NCBI GenBank assembly: GCA_019426215.1
Contig: CM033393.1
Span: forward strand, 49,044,645-49,108,644
DNA length: 64,000 nucleotides
Origin: Buddleja alternifolia
Lineage: Eukaryota; Streptophyta; Magnoliopsida; Lamiales; Scrophulariaceae
Reading direction: 5' to 3'
Of this stretch, positions 26,525-38,700 are shown piece by piece (the first letter of the stretch is position 1; each line of letters begins with the position of its first letter). Both the position numbers and the translations under genes were made by a program. The notes below the pieces were generated by a model. That model was not told the DNA's origin. It searched no databases and saw only the letters and a program-made list of their open reading frames with translations.

Positions 26525-29500
26525 TCAAGCACTGTGCAGAAGAGGAGAGTGGCTACTTTCCCCCGATTCCGACGAATATCTGATTGGTTTCATAGCAGGA
26601 TCTCGATATGCAGTGGCGAGTTCATCATAGAAAGAAGATATAGTGGGATCACTTTGATCAAGTCTATCCTTATTTATCAAGCACTGCATCGCGTAACAGT
26701 AATAAGTTTAACGGACAATAAGTCAAGAAATTCAAAAGGTTGATGAATCAACTAATACGATACATTTAAAGTATAACTTGAAATAATACTTAGAGCTATG
26801 ATGGCAATTTACCTCGGCGGGATAACCTTTGAAACTAGGTAAAAATCTTCTCCGGCAATAACTATTGAATATGAGAGTGAGAATTGGAAGAGGAATTGTT
26901 AAGCTGGAAGCTAATGGAACTTTCTTCACACCGAATATCCCAATGGCGATAACATGCATCAATATTAAGGAAAATATTGTTGCATCGTGCACTACAGGCC
27001 AAAACTTTCCACCAGTTTCAAACTTGGGTTCATAAACATTTAATAGCTGCTCCATAAAGAAAATTAAACCAAATCAAGACCAGAATATGTGAAAGATTTA
27101 AAAGAAATTTTAAGGAGCCACATAACTACTTTCAATATCAAATGTCAAGCATTGGTGGACATAAAACATCGACCGAATATATGGCATGTTATGAACATTA
27201 GAAGTCACCATCACAAATTTGTCCTACTCTTTTAGGGGTCACTGAATGGATAGGTTACAATGCTACAGGAATATAACCTCACATAGATACTTAAAAAAAA
27301 GGAGAGAGCTAGATGATTATTTGGAAACTCACCAATAAACACATTATCATGAGATACAACATATGCATACTAGTGTTAATGGGACTAGATTAATAACCAC
27401 TTTATTGAATGTCCCAGGTAGAAAAGGAACGATAAGAAAAACATCATGCAAGGAACAATAGAGGTACGTAAGATTAAAATTCATGAAAATTTCCGTAGAT
27501 AATGAAAATCTTCCCTCGTGACAGTGGTTGTCCAAAACAAACAATTCATTAATTACAATTAGAAAGATGCTATATGAGTAACTAGCTTTAGGTCTATACC
27601 AATACATTTGTTAGAAAGATGCTGGAAAAATGAAGATGATAGTCGTCTTCTACTGGAAAAAAGACGATGATAGTCGTCTTTTCACAATCCTTATCGTTTA
27701 ATTTTCCTTTTATCTTTTGGAATTCAAAATGCTGACTTTGCTCTCTTTCTTTTATCTTGTTTTGTTAGTTTTGAAATTATATGTATGTCTTTTGTGTGTA
27801 TTCATTTCTTGCATTTAAATTGATCACTTCCTTATTGCTACACAATCATAAAACTTCTACTTATCAGAAATAGTGCCAAAGTAAAAATCAGTGAATAGCG
27901 AACTATAAAGGGCTTTCTGGAATTTCTTCCATTCTCCTGTTAGAATTAGTAAAAATCTTACCACTGGAAGCATCTCATATATAACGCTACTTTGAAGAGA
28001 GAAAGCTACGAAATGTACTGGTACGCACATAATAACATCAATCGGAGCAAGGTGCATTATTCTAATCGCACTTCAATTAAACAAATATGCACTGGCAGAA
28101 TCTTGGTAAAATTCAAACAGTAGAAACTTGGAATGAACAAGCACAAGCACAAACTACTCACTTGGTTACGGTAGATGATATATCCCAAGCAATAGTAAAC
28201 CAGGATGAATGGCAAAATTAGCGGTGCTAGGAAAAAGTACGTTATACCAAGAAGAGTGAAAAAAAGAATCCTGGGAATTTCACTGTGATACGGATTTGAA
28301 GGGACCTCGAGTTCCTCATCAGATTTCCAACACATTTTTCCTTTCAGAAAATTCCAAAAGAAACGCTTCATCCGGAAAAGATTTGAAGAAAATGTTTTGG
28401 TCCATCCAGATGTCACAACATAAGCAATGAAGAATGAAGCCTGAAAAAGGAAACATCAAATTATTTGTTCCACTAGTCTAATGTCTACAAATGTGTTTCA
28501 CTGAGTGATTATTCAACAGAAACAGCTCAAAATACCTAGAAGTTCTTTCAACTAACAAAATATCCTCAGATCAACGCTATAAAGAATGGGAGACAATAAT
28601 TTTCATTTTGTTGCTTCATTTTCATAATTAATAGTCACTGTCATTTAAGCAAACAACAATCCTCTGTCCACTTCTTGCTCATTGACGAAAAACATGGCGA
28701 GTAAGTTATATATTTATCCATTATACTGAACCAAACTACTAGCTGAGGTCCAACTGCGAACTGGGAAATTTGATAACATGTTTAAAAAATTTTAGTTTTA
28801 CCAAAAATTCATAAAATCTGCATTCATCAATGAATAATTTGACATGAAGAAAAAAAATATATCATTTTGAAACAATCGTACAGGAAGATAACTTGTTACG
28901 AAATTGATGTTTTGCAAGTTCTTGGTCTAAAAAATATGCTCTGGTCTTGATGCAGTGAACAGATGGACACACGAAAAGCAAATCCCCGTATCTGCCCTTT
29001 TTTCTGTTTCACGGTATTCTCTTACGACGGCAATAATCAGCGGATTCAGAGCCATAAAAAATTTGTAGTTTCAACATCCAATGGTTTACCAAGAGACCAC
29101 ATTAGATCCACTTAGACAAGGCGTAATCACAACACTATAAAACTGCGCCCAACAGCCTTTTCACAGAAAGCATCACAATTCACGTGTAAGTGTTCCTATT
29201 ATATGTTTCCACACTTCAGAAATCCACTTAATCATCCAGAGTTCCTTTTTTTTCCAAATGTAAATATGTAACCTGAGTCAAGATGGCATCATAAAAAAAT
29301 GCTGATTTTTGTATAAAAGAAGAGAATTCCTGAATTTATATGATTACTTTAGAAGTAAGAGGGAGAAAATTAACAGTCAAAATGAACATACCTGCCCAGG
29401 AACAGCGACAGCTAATAGTTCAGGTAATCTTTTCGGCTCAAGAATTATATCAACCTTGTATAGTGCTGATCCTGATAGCACATTTGCAAAGAATATATTC

Positions 29501-32500
29501 CATACGGTGAACCACAATACTTTAATACATGCACTTTTCTCGATCTGACTAAGGGCAATGTACCCTTGTATAGAGGAAAGCACGATCATGACGGGCGGCA
29601 CTAGAGATAAAAACATCTCAAGAATGAGACTTGGAAGATATCCTGTGACTACTTGGCTGACAATTTTCCTGCATGGAATGTAAAAGCGTATGTTTACTGA
29701 TAGTATATAAGGTCATTATTTTCATAATTAATATTTTTCAGACAAGTTGTAGTTTGGAAGACTTAAAAGTTCATAAGTAGCGGAGAGTCTGGATTCAAGA
29801 TTTCACAAATTCTTCATTTGGAAAGAAATAAAGAAAACAGATTATCTGGCATTATTTTATATATGACTACAGACAAAAAGATAACTTACAGATGTAATAT
29901 GCCTCTCAAAAAGGGTAGCCAGATCTCCAACTGATCCAAATGAGTAAGACCTTGCACTATGAGAACAGGTACAACGAACAGAAAAGTAATAGAAATGCAT
30001 GCAAAAATAACAGCAAGGTTGCACATCCATCTTTTGAGAAATGATGAAGAAAAGAATGGCCAATATACATCCTGGGGATCAGGAGCTGTCTCAGTAAGCC
30101 ATTCTGTAGGTTTTACCCCTTGTTGAAGGTGTGAAGCTACTGCAGCACTAAGCCGAGACTTGAAAGATACAAATGCAGCTGGAACTTCCTAATAAGGGCA
30201 TCATTAAATGATGAGTATCAGATAGCATCCTAAATCATAAACTGAATATATGATTATGAACTAAATAACAAATAAGACCAGTCATCATGAAAATGGAATT
30301 TCTGGAGTAAGGCCTTCTCCTAAACAATGTATTTCTCTGAATTTGAAAGAACAAATGAATTAGAGCAAGAATATAGCTGACTATTAAAAGTGACTTTCTT
30401 ATTCACAGGATAATCAAAGAAAAAATGGCCAAGGAAGAGAATTACGCAATTCAGAGACCTATTATATGGTTGATATCCATCCCTCGGCAAATGACTTCAT
30501 CAGCTATAAAATCATAGATGACACTATCCATTCATCAAGAGTATAATTGCTGTAGAGTAGGGTACATTACCGTGGAGTATTTTTCATGTCAATAGGTGAA
30601 GACACATCAATTGTATAAGAAACTATGGTGTCATAAGTTGATCTTAGGCTTCTTTGTGGCACAAAATGGTTTCAAGATGAAATTTGTCTCTATCTTGGTA
30701 TCAGAGTCATGCATGTGCCATGGCAATCATATCTTTCTCATTTTATTTGATATGTTCATCCCTATCGCATGCTGGTTCTCAAGCTATTTTTTCACCATTG
30801 CAGCTTTCTCCTACTCATGTTTTGTTACGCTACATTTTATTTTCCCAGCCTAGTCAGTTCTTCATTCAACAGTGTTTTGCAGGCAACGACTTCTTCAATT
30901 GGTGTGATCCCACATTAACTAATCTAAGACTCAGAAAGTCCATATATTGGTCTTGAGCTACTCCATGTAAAACTAGTCAACTTTTAACACAGAATTCCTG
31001 TTCTTTATCATTTTAGAGTACATTTGCACTTAACAAGATCTTCATGATAACCAGTTAATATAGAAAGATTTTAGCTATGCATACTGCATCTTCAGATGAA
31101 CCACCCATGATCATAGGCAAAAATTGTTACCTTTCCAGCAACAGAAGTTCGTTCCGTCCTCACATTACCTTCCATATCTTCTAGCTTCTTTTCATAATGA
31201 TCTAAAAGATCAACTTTTTGTCCAAAAAGGCCCATAAAGCCAGATCGCTTGAATCTTTGTTGAGTATACTTCTTTGATTTCACGTGACGGAGTCTCTTAT
31301 ACACCTTGTCTGCCTCATTCTACAAAAAAGTATAGACGGCGTCTGAGATTTAAACAAAATAAGGGAAATTGGTAGGTATTATAATGCATACAACACAAAA
31401 GCTTAACAAGTGTGCTTAAATATCTACTTCTATTTGACGTACAAGCAACTGGTTATTTCTGTTTCTTTTCTTAAGAAGTTGAGCAAATGACATACCTCTC
31501 ATCACAATAATATACATCTGAGTTAACATGTAGTGTTATCCGTGTATCTAAAATAGACATATATAAAAATGCAATTAATACAATGAATAACGTATAAAAA
31601 GATTTTAATGATTGCAATATAATGAGTATGGAAGTATGATTTGTGTTGCAGGTACGCAATATAAATTGACTACTAACAATTAACAATGCGCATGTTCAAG
31701 AGGAAAATTGAAAGAAACATAAAAAGATGACAAAACCATAAGATTAATGACCTATAACCTTCCACAATAGAGTTGATTAAAGTGTAGCTTCATGCTATGC
31801 TTACAATGAGCCCTTTGAGTTTGCTTGTCCGACGAACCACAGAATGAGAAAGATAGGTAGAAGGATAATATTCTCTGAAAAAGCTCTCAACACTTTCACT
31901 GACGCTCCTCCCAGATGTGGTAGGAATACTTCGAACTAAAACAGTGAACTGGTTCGGCCGAGGTTTTGACGAATAGAAGAAAGCAATACGTTTTGATGAA
32001 ATATAGTCATATTCCTGCGGAGTAAAGAATAATTAATGACCGATTAACTTCGGACATTTACAAGGACGGAAATTGGTACATGAAATACTTACAGAGTAAA
32101 GAAGATAGCAGACAACGGCTGTGAATACATAAACAGCAGAGAAGTGTATCCATAACCTTTGAGAAGCCAAAAATAAACTCTCAGAGCTATATAAAAAGTT
32201 AATGCCTTGTTTGTTTATGTTTTCAAATCCTAAAAATTCACAGTACTAACTATAATCAACCAAATACACCTTGTTTCAAATTCACTTACCCATTCTGCAA
32301 TACAACTACCTATCAATCACTACATCCATCTTTTCACACAATCATCAATCAATATTCATTTACTTTACAATACTTTTCTCTTCCTTTTTCATACTTTACA
32401 ATCTTTTAACCCACATACATCAACTAATCATTATTGATTTGACACATTTTACAAATTCCAACCATTTTCTAAAAAAATAAATAAACACACCAACACATCA

Positions 32501-34061
32501 CATCAAATTCACACGAATATCTATAGTACGCATTTCCCGAGAAATCTGCAAAACTTGAGCTTAAAAACATAAACAAAGCCTAATAATTGCTTATCAAAAG
32601 AAAGAAATAGTCAGAAATTGCTACAATTCAACAAATTATGCACTTATTCTTCAAGGAAGCTGTAAAAATTAAAATGGTTGGGCAACTCAAGCTAGGCAGA
32701 AAATTTGTGTGTCAACTTAGTCTACAAATGCAAACATAGCCCAAAAAATCACAAAATAGCCTGCTTAATGGCAAACTCCTCTTAATCTTATAAGATCGAA
32801 ATATATAACTAGAATCAGGTAAAGAAAAACTCACAAGCACCAACAATTAAGAAAGCTTAGATGGAGTGAAAAGCATTGTTTTTAATACATTTTGTTGCAA
32901 AGGAGGAGAGTCCTAACCAACCCTGGATATTTGAGGCTAAAGGCCTTGTTGAGTGTGGGTATACTGCCCACTCAACTGCATATGGTTAAGATATACAGAC
33001 AGAAAAATGCACATAAGATCGTCTTCACTTAAACAAACGTCCAACCATCCCAAGAGAACCATACGTTTAGCTCATTGATATAAAACTAAATTTGTGTTCA
33101 TCAGAGCATATAGCAGTCACCTGTTTGACCCATCATCAACATTTGAAATACTGAATGTCTCCAGAGACTTGTTTGGCAAGTCGGTGAAGTCAATATTCAG
33201 TTGATTCCCCATATAATTGAATGGAAGAAGGATGAAAATCCCAACAATCACCGCAAATCTAAAAACTCTGAATCTGCAAATCAAAAAGAAACTATGTAAG
33301 ATCAGCCGGGATAATCTGCAAGAAAAAAAAATTACCATAAAATAACTAAAGTTCTTGACAGGCCTCATTACAGTTACTGTTGCGATTCAAGGAATTAATC
33401 CAAACAAGAACTATCTCCGAATCAACTCATTGTTTTCCATGCTCCCCGCTCAAATTTTGAAAAATATCCAAGCACTGTTTTTATCTAGTAGCAGATGGGG
33501 TAAACTGGCATCCCACCATCAGTATCATAATTTAAAGGACTTGGACAAATTAATAACATGGAATGGATATCTTGGAATAAATACTTGAAAATGTTCGTTT
33601 TGCAGATGCTATAATTTTGGGAATTAAAACAACTAAATTTAGTTTATTGATATTGGGTGATTCCATTCCTTTGCCAGCATACATACCAATTCGATAACAA
33701 CCCTCCAATCTCAAAAAAATGTTGCAATATTTCTTTATAAATGTGTGCCAGCATGTAAGTAAGTTATCTTCTTCACTTACCCAAAAGTAAAAATGCGCAT
33801 GAATACTACGGCATCCAATCCAGAATTTGACAAAAGCTCATCCTCTGAGGGCTGCCACGCTCTTTTCACCCATTTTACAGAAGAAAATAAATTTCTCACG
33901 CTGAATTCATCTTCCGGTTCAAGTTCCCCTTCAGCAACCAAGCGTGGTACATAAAGGTTGGCATTGCTTGGACGGTTTCTCAGTATAGAATAGAGAGTGA
34001 AGAAAAGAAAACAAAGGCCAACATTTATCCCCACTGAAGTCAAAAGTGCAGAAAGAATCAT
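26525..34061 (-). CDS. OSCA/CSC1-like osmosensitive calcium-permeable channel (HYP1/RXW8-like)
   Basis: A multi-pass membrane protein of the OSCA/CSC1/TMEM63 family of hyperosmolality- and stretch-gated cation channels. Ten coding exons on the minus strand: 33781-34061, 33121-33273, 32093-32156, 31805-32014, 31131-31319, 29890-30188, 29392-29668, 28162-28440, 26813-27046, 26525-26683. Every junction is GT-AG and keeps frame; the product is 714 residues, against about 728 for Arabidopsis HYP1. The start [20 protein letters not shown] is the typical first membrane segment. [21 protein letters not shown] and [20 protein letters not shown] are the next two. A cytosolic loop with [19 protein letters not shown] follows, then the pore-region helices from about residue 350. 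The short polar tail ends [10 protein letters not shown] place it in OSCA clade 2 by resemblance to HYP1 and RXW8. Introns hold a MITE and other non-coding sequence. Confidence 0.93.
32207..32582. mobile_element. MITE in intron 2 of the OSCA-like gene
   Basis: The left end TGCCTTGTTTGTTTATGTTT (from about 32203) is mirrored by AAAACATAAACAAAGCC (to 32580). The common core TTTGTTTATGTTTT is inverted with few changes. The flanks TAA on both sides could be a 3-bp duplication, as in PIF/Harbinger elements, but this is weak. It ends about 50 bases upstream of the exon 3 acceptor in the minus-strand gene. Confidence 0.55.
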
Positions 34062-35327
34062 TCCTTCAAACTCTCAAGAGTGGCTTGCTCAACTTTTCAC
34101 TTCCACGACTCCCACCAACTCAGAACCGAATCCGGAACTGAAACTTCAGCTTCCTAAATGAACAGATTACTCAGCTAGATAATCCACAGAAAAGCACGTA
34201 TATATCATGAAAAGCATATAACTACCTACAAGGCCAACAAAAGTAAAAGTAAATAGCTCAAGCGAAGTATAACAAAAAAATTCCACTCCTTTATTCTTTC
34301 CTTATAAGTTGTAATAGCAAATTTTAAAACTGTAATGGCATATCGAATAATTGATTCAGTTCACATTCAACTACGCGTCTTATTTTTGGAACTCATAAGC
34401 TCTTCGATTAACACACACTTCGATTGAAGTAGCTTATAAGCTCTTTCAAATAGATCATAAGCTCAGCCAAACATACTCTTACATGAATTCAGATTGAAAC
34501 TTTTCTGCTTCGATATTCTTCTATAGTAAGGTAGCTCGTGTTTACCAGAATACAAAATATATATATATATATATATATGCACATAATATTGCAAGTAGTA
34601 ACGGAATATCAGCAAAAAACTTGAATTTCGTGTAATTTAAGGAAATCGTAGTAAAAAAAGAAAAATGTGTAGAGCGTGTCACCATCAATGTCAAGCGTCA
34701 GCATCGGTACTGATCCAACGGTGATAAAGCTAGAAATTCAACGCCCTAATTTAGAAAGAAAGCGACTTAATAATCAAACCTGATTTTCTCTGCAGAGGAT
34801 CAAAAGTTGACGAAGATGCCTTTTGTGCAGTTGACGAATTCTAGTGTGAATGTTCAGCTGAAATATAATACTAGGTAGTTTTTAAACGTTGTGTTCCAAG
34901 GCTGCGTCGTTCAGGTAAGGTCCTCATACGCGTTTTCGAAACTAAAAACGCTACTATTTGAAGAGCACTTTCTTAGATATTTTCCATCCTAAAACATTCA
35001 AATTTGACATGACTTGAATTGGGTGCATCTTGACTTTCAATAGTTTTTATTTATCATATTGAGATTTTCTATTATCTAATTGCTGAGTAGATTTATAGTA
35101 TTTATCGTATTGATGTCTTCTATTAACTTATTGTTTAGTAGATTTATTGTCGTCACATCTTATGGAGATAATGGACTCGAAAGACCTATAAGCTAATTAA
35201 ATGGCGTAATTTTCCTTTTTAACAAAGCGAGAAACCATTATGATTTTAAAACACGAGTCGTGGTACAAACTTTTCATAGACTTTTTTTTTTCAAGGTACA
35301 AACGTAGCTCTAGTCCCAGTCACCCTA
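34062..35327. other. 5' UTR and promoter side of the OSCA-like gene; intergenic
   Basis: On the minus strand a leader-intron acceptor may lie at 34154 (TTCATTTAG|GAAGC) and a donor at about 34780 (AAAATCAG|GTTTGA), so the leader may be split. A (TA)n run lies at 34557-34578. The part at 35193-35327 resembles 40886-40975, on the other side of the retrotransposon. Confidence 0.4.
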
Positions 35328-35666
35328 TGTTATGAATCAGGAAGATGATGATGTGGCGAAGGAAGATGAAGTGGCAGTGGCAGTGGCAGCTGACGTGGCG
35401 CCACCGTTGAAAGTGTACACGCGTCGCAACAGGAAGGAGAGCGAGAAGAATTAGTAGCTGTTATTTCCATAATGGTTATTTCCTTTTCAGCTTAGTAATT
35501 CTATTTGGAGTAGGAGTCTTGTTAGTTACGCGATTAGTAGCAGTATAAAAATAATATTAGGGCTTTTGTTTAGGTTGTTGAATAATTAAGGTTATTTTCG
35601 AGCTTGGAAGCTTGCGCAAGAAATTATTCTTGTGATTTATTTTCAAACTCAATTCTAGCAATAACA
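35328..35666 (+). repeat. 5' LTR of the chromovirus (339 bp)
   Basis: Starts TGTTA and ends TAACA, a perfect 5-bp terminal inverted repeat. It is longer than the 3' LTR because of a GGCAGT duplication near 35375-35390. It contains an open frame from the first ATG (VAPPLKVYTRRNRKESEKN, then stop), which is the copy of the polyprotein tail. AGTATAAAAATA at about 35541 is a possible TATA box. Confidence 0.93.
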
Positions 35667-35669
35667 ATT

Positions 35670-35686
35670 TGGTCCGACCTGCCGGA
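35670..35686 (+). other. Primer-binding site matching tRNA-Tyr
   Basis: TGGTCCGACCTGCCGGA begins three bases after the 5' LTR. It is the exact complement of TCCGGCAGGTCGGACCA, the 3' end of plant tRNA-Tyr(GUA) as I recall it (acceptor stem CCGACCT/AGGTCGG). Most plant LTR retrotransposons use initiator tRNA-Met instead. Confidence 0.75.
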
Positions 35687-35704
35687 TCCATTTTCCCCGC
35701 GAAC

Positions 35705-38700
35705 ATGACGAACACGCGATCTTCGACAGACAATCGGATGGATAAATTGGAGGGAGCTTTTGACGTTCTAACTGGAGACCAAGTCGCGATGAAGGAGCAA
35801 TTAGCCACAGTATCTGCGGATCAAGCTATCATGAAAACACAATTGACGGAGATCATGGCAGCCTTGACCCACTTAACCGCGGTCATGCAAGCGACGTCAG
35901 CTTATATTCCACCAGCAGCCACTGCGCCTGCTACACAGGACCACCAGAATATGGCTGAGAGTACTGACATGGGTGGGGTGCCAATAACCCATGCCACGCA
36001 GCACTCGGTATTGCTACCCACGTTCGAGGTTTCCAACCCATTAGGGTGGTTAGCCCGGGCAAATCAACAGTTTGACATCCATCGTACCCCTCAGGATCAG
36101 AAAGTGTCGTCGGCTATGGTGGCCATGGATGGGTCGGCATTACATTGGTTCACGTGGTTACGCCAACGTACACCGAATTTAACATGGGATGAATTTTCAC
36201 AAGCTTTGACGACGTGATTTGACCATCGGTATAAGGGGAGTCACTTTGAGCGTCTTTCTGACGTCCAGCAAATAGGCACTGTGGAAGAATACGTGGATGT
36301 ATTTGTCCAATTGGCTAATCAGGTGCCGGGATTGAGTGACGCGCACTATTTAGGGTATTTCATGCACGGATTGCAGGGAAATATTAGCACTAAACTCCGT
36401 TTATTTCGGCCAAAGGACTTAGAAACAGCGATGGAATTGGCGCGAGACGTGGAGGAGGACTTACAATTTTCGACAATGGGGCGGGGACTTATCTCTTCCG
36501 GGCTGCCCCGTTCTTCGAGTTTTTCTCGACCACCGGTCCCACTTTTAAACGGGGGTAACTCGAGACCACCTGAGCGGATGACTGTGACTCGGGCAGCAAG
36601 CTCCGGACAATCGACGGCTCGAACCCCGTTTAAACAATTGACTCAACAGGAATTTGCAGACCTCCGCGCGAAGGGGTTGTGTTTTCGTTGTAAACAACCA
36701 TATCATCTTCTTCATGAATGCCCGAACAAACAACTTAGGGCCCTCATAGTCGAGGAAGACGATCCCCCGGATACCGAATTAATGGAAGAATTGGAAAGTG
36801 AGAAGGAAGACACGTTTGAATCGGTAGAAGGATCACACTCCGACACGGCAGCCTTGCCCCTATACTCCATGGCCGGGCTGTCTGGACCCCGGATTCTTCG
36901 ATTGCACGCAACTTTAGGCGGGCGAACTATGTCAGTACTCATCGACAGTAGCGCTAGCCACAACTTTGTGTCTAGCTCACTAGTGGATTCCTTAAAATTG
37001 AACCCACAACTCACACATAAATTTGGAGTGGAGCTGGGCGACGGGCGACGACAGGAGTCCAAGGGGCTCTGCCGTGCACTAGCGATTAAGTTTGATGAGT
37101 GTATCGTCCGCGCTGATTGTTACGTATTTCCTCTTGGCTGAGTGGAAGTTATACTGGGAGTTGCATAGATAGAAACGGTGCGCGTGGTGCAAATTGACTG
37201 GGAACAAAGAACTTTAAGTTTCAAAAATGGAAGGGAGCAGATTACATTATGCGAAGACCCGACACTCCAGCGTTCTCAAGTGGGGCTGCGTTCCTTGCTT
37301 AAGACCACAGATATGGATTTTTGGGCCATTGTAACACATGGGGAAGCCACTAAAGCAACTGAACAGCTGCTGCCTGGGGACGAGAGTGTAAGGTGTCGGG
37401 TTCAATTGGTGTTGGACAGATTCGATGGAGTATTCGAGGAACCACACGGGTTACCTCCGCAACGATTGAATGATCATCAAATTGAGTTACTACCAGGAAC
37501 AAGACCCATTTCGGTTCGGCCCTACCGATACGGCCATGCCCAGAAGGATGAAATCGAACGACTCATGGCGGATATGTTGATGGCAGGAATTATACTACCC
37601 AGTTCTAGTCCGTTCTCGAGCCCGGTCTTGTTAGTCAAAAAGAAAGACGGGAGTTGGAGGTTCTGCGTGGACTATCGAGAATTAAATAAGGTGACGGTTC
37701 CGGACAAATACCCGATTTCGGTTATTCAAGAGATGCTAGATGAGTTGGCGGGGGCCTTGATTTTCTCAAAGATTGACTTACGATCGGGGTATCATCAAAT
37801 ACGGGTGGTGTCTCGGGATGTGACGAAAACGGCCTTTTGAACGCATAGTAGCCACTACGAATTTTTAGTTATGCCGTTCGGACTCACAAATGCACCGGCC
37901 ACATTCCAATCGACCATGAATGATCTATTCCGGCCTTTTTTGAGGAAATTTATTTTGGTGTTTTTCGACGACATTCTTATATATAGTCAAAACGAGAACG
38001 AGCACTTGGAGCAATTGGGATGCATACTATCAATTTTGCGCGACAACTCCTTTCGGGCTAACAGAAAAAAATGTAGTTTTGGTTGTGCGAAAATTGAGTA
38101 CTTGGGCCATATAGTGGCGGCAGGAGGTGTATCCATGGACCCAGCCAAGGTGAGTGCAGTGGTGGATTGGCCTATACCCCGTTCGATTCGCAATGTGAGA
38201 GGATTTTTGGGGCTAACCGGTTACTATCGACGGTTCGTACGAAATTACGGGGTGATAGCAAGACCTTTGACGAAATTGCTTAAAAAGGATACACCTCAGA
38301 AGTTCGAGTGGCCATCGGATGCAGATGAGGCCTTTCGGGTTCTAAAATCAACCCTCACGGAGCACCTATTCTAGCTATGCTGGATTTCAGTAAACACTTT
38401 GTTGTCGAGACGGATGCTTCCGGTTCGGGCGTGGGGGTTGTCCTCATACAGGAAGGTCGACCTATTGCGTATTATAGTAAGGCCCTCTCGGATCGTACCA
38501 TTGCCAAATCAGCGTACGAGCGTGAATCAATGGGACTTGTGTTAGCAATCCAACATTGGCGACCTTATTTGGTGGGTAAACGATTTACGGTACATACTAA
38601 TCATAGTAGTCTCAAACATCTTTTATATCAACGAATTATTACTCCTTCACAACAATATTGGGTGGTCAAATTGTTGGGTTATGATTTCAAAATTGTGTAC

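Noticed and set aside
30696..30710. TGGTATCAGAGTCAT as an initiator-tRNA-Met primer site of a Ty1/copia element
   Set aside because: It matches the usual primer site with one change, but I found no LTR pair or gag/pol sequence next to it; it may be a remnant inside the OSCA intron.
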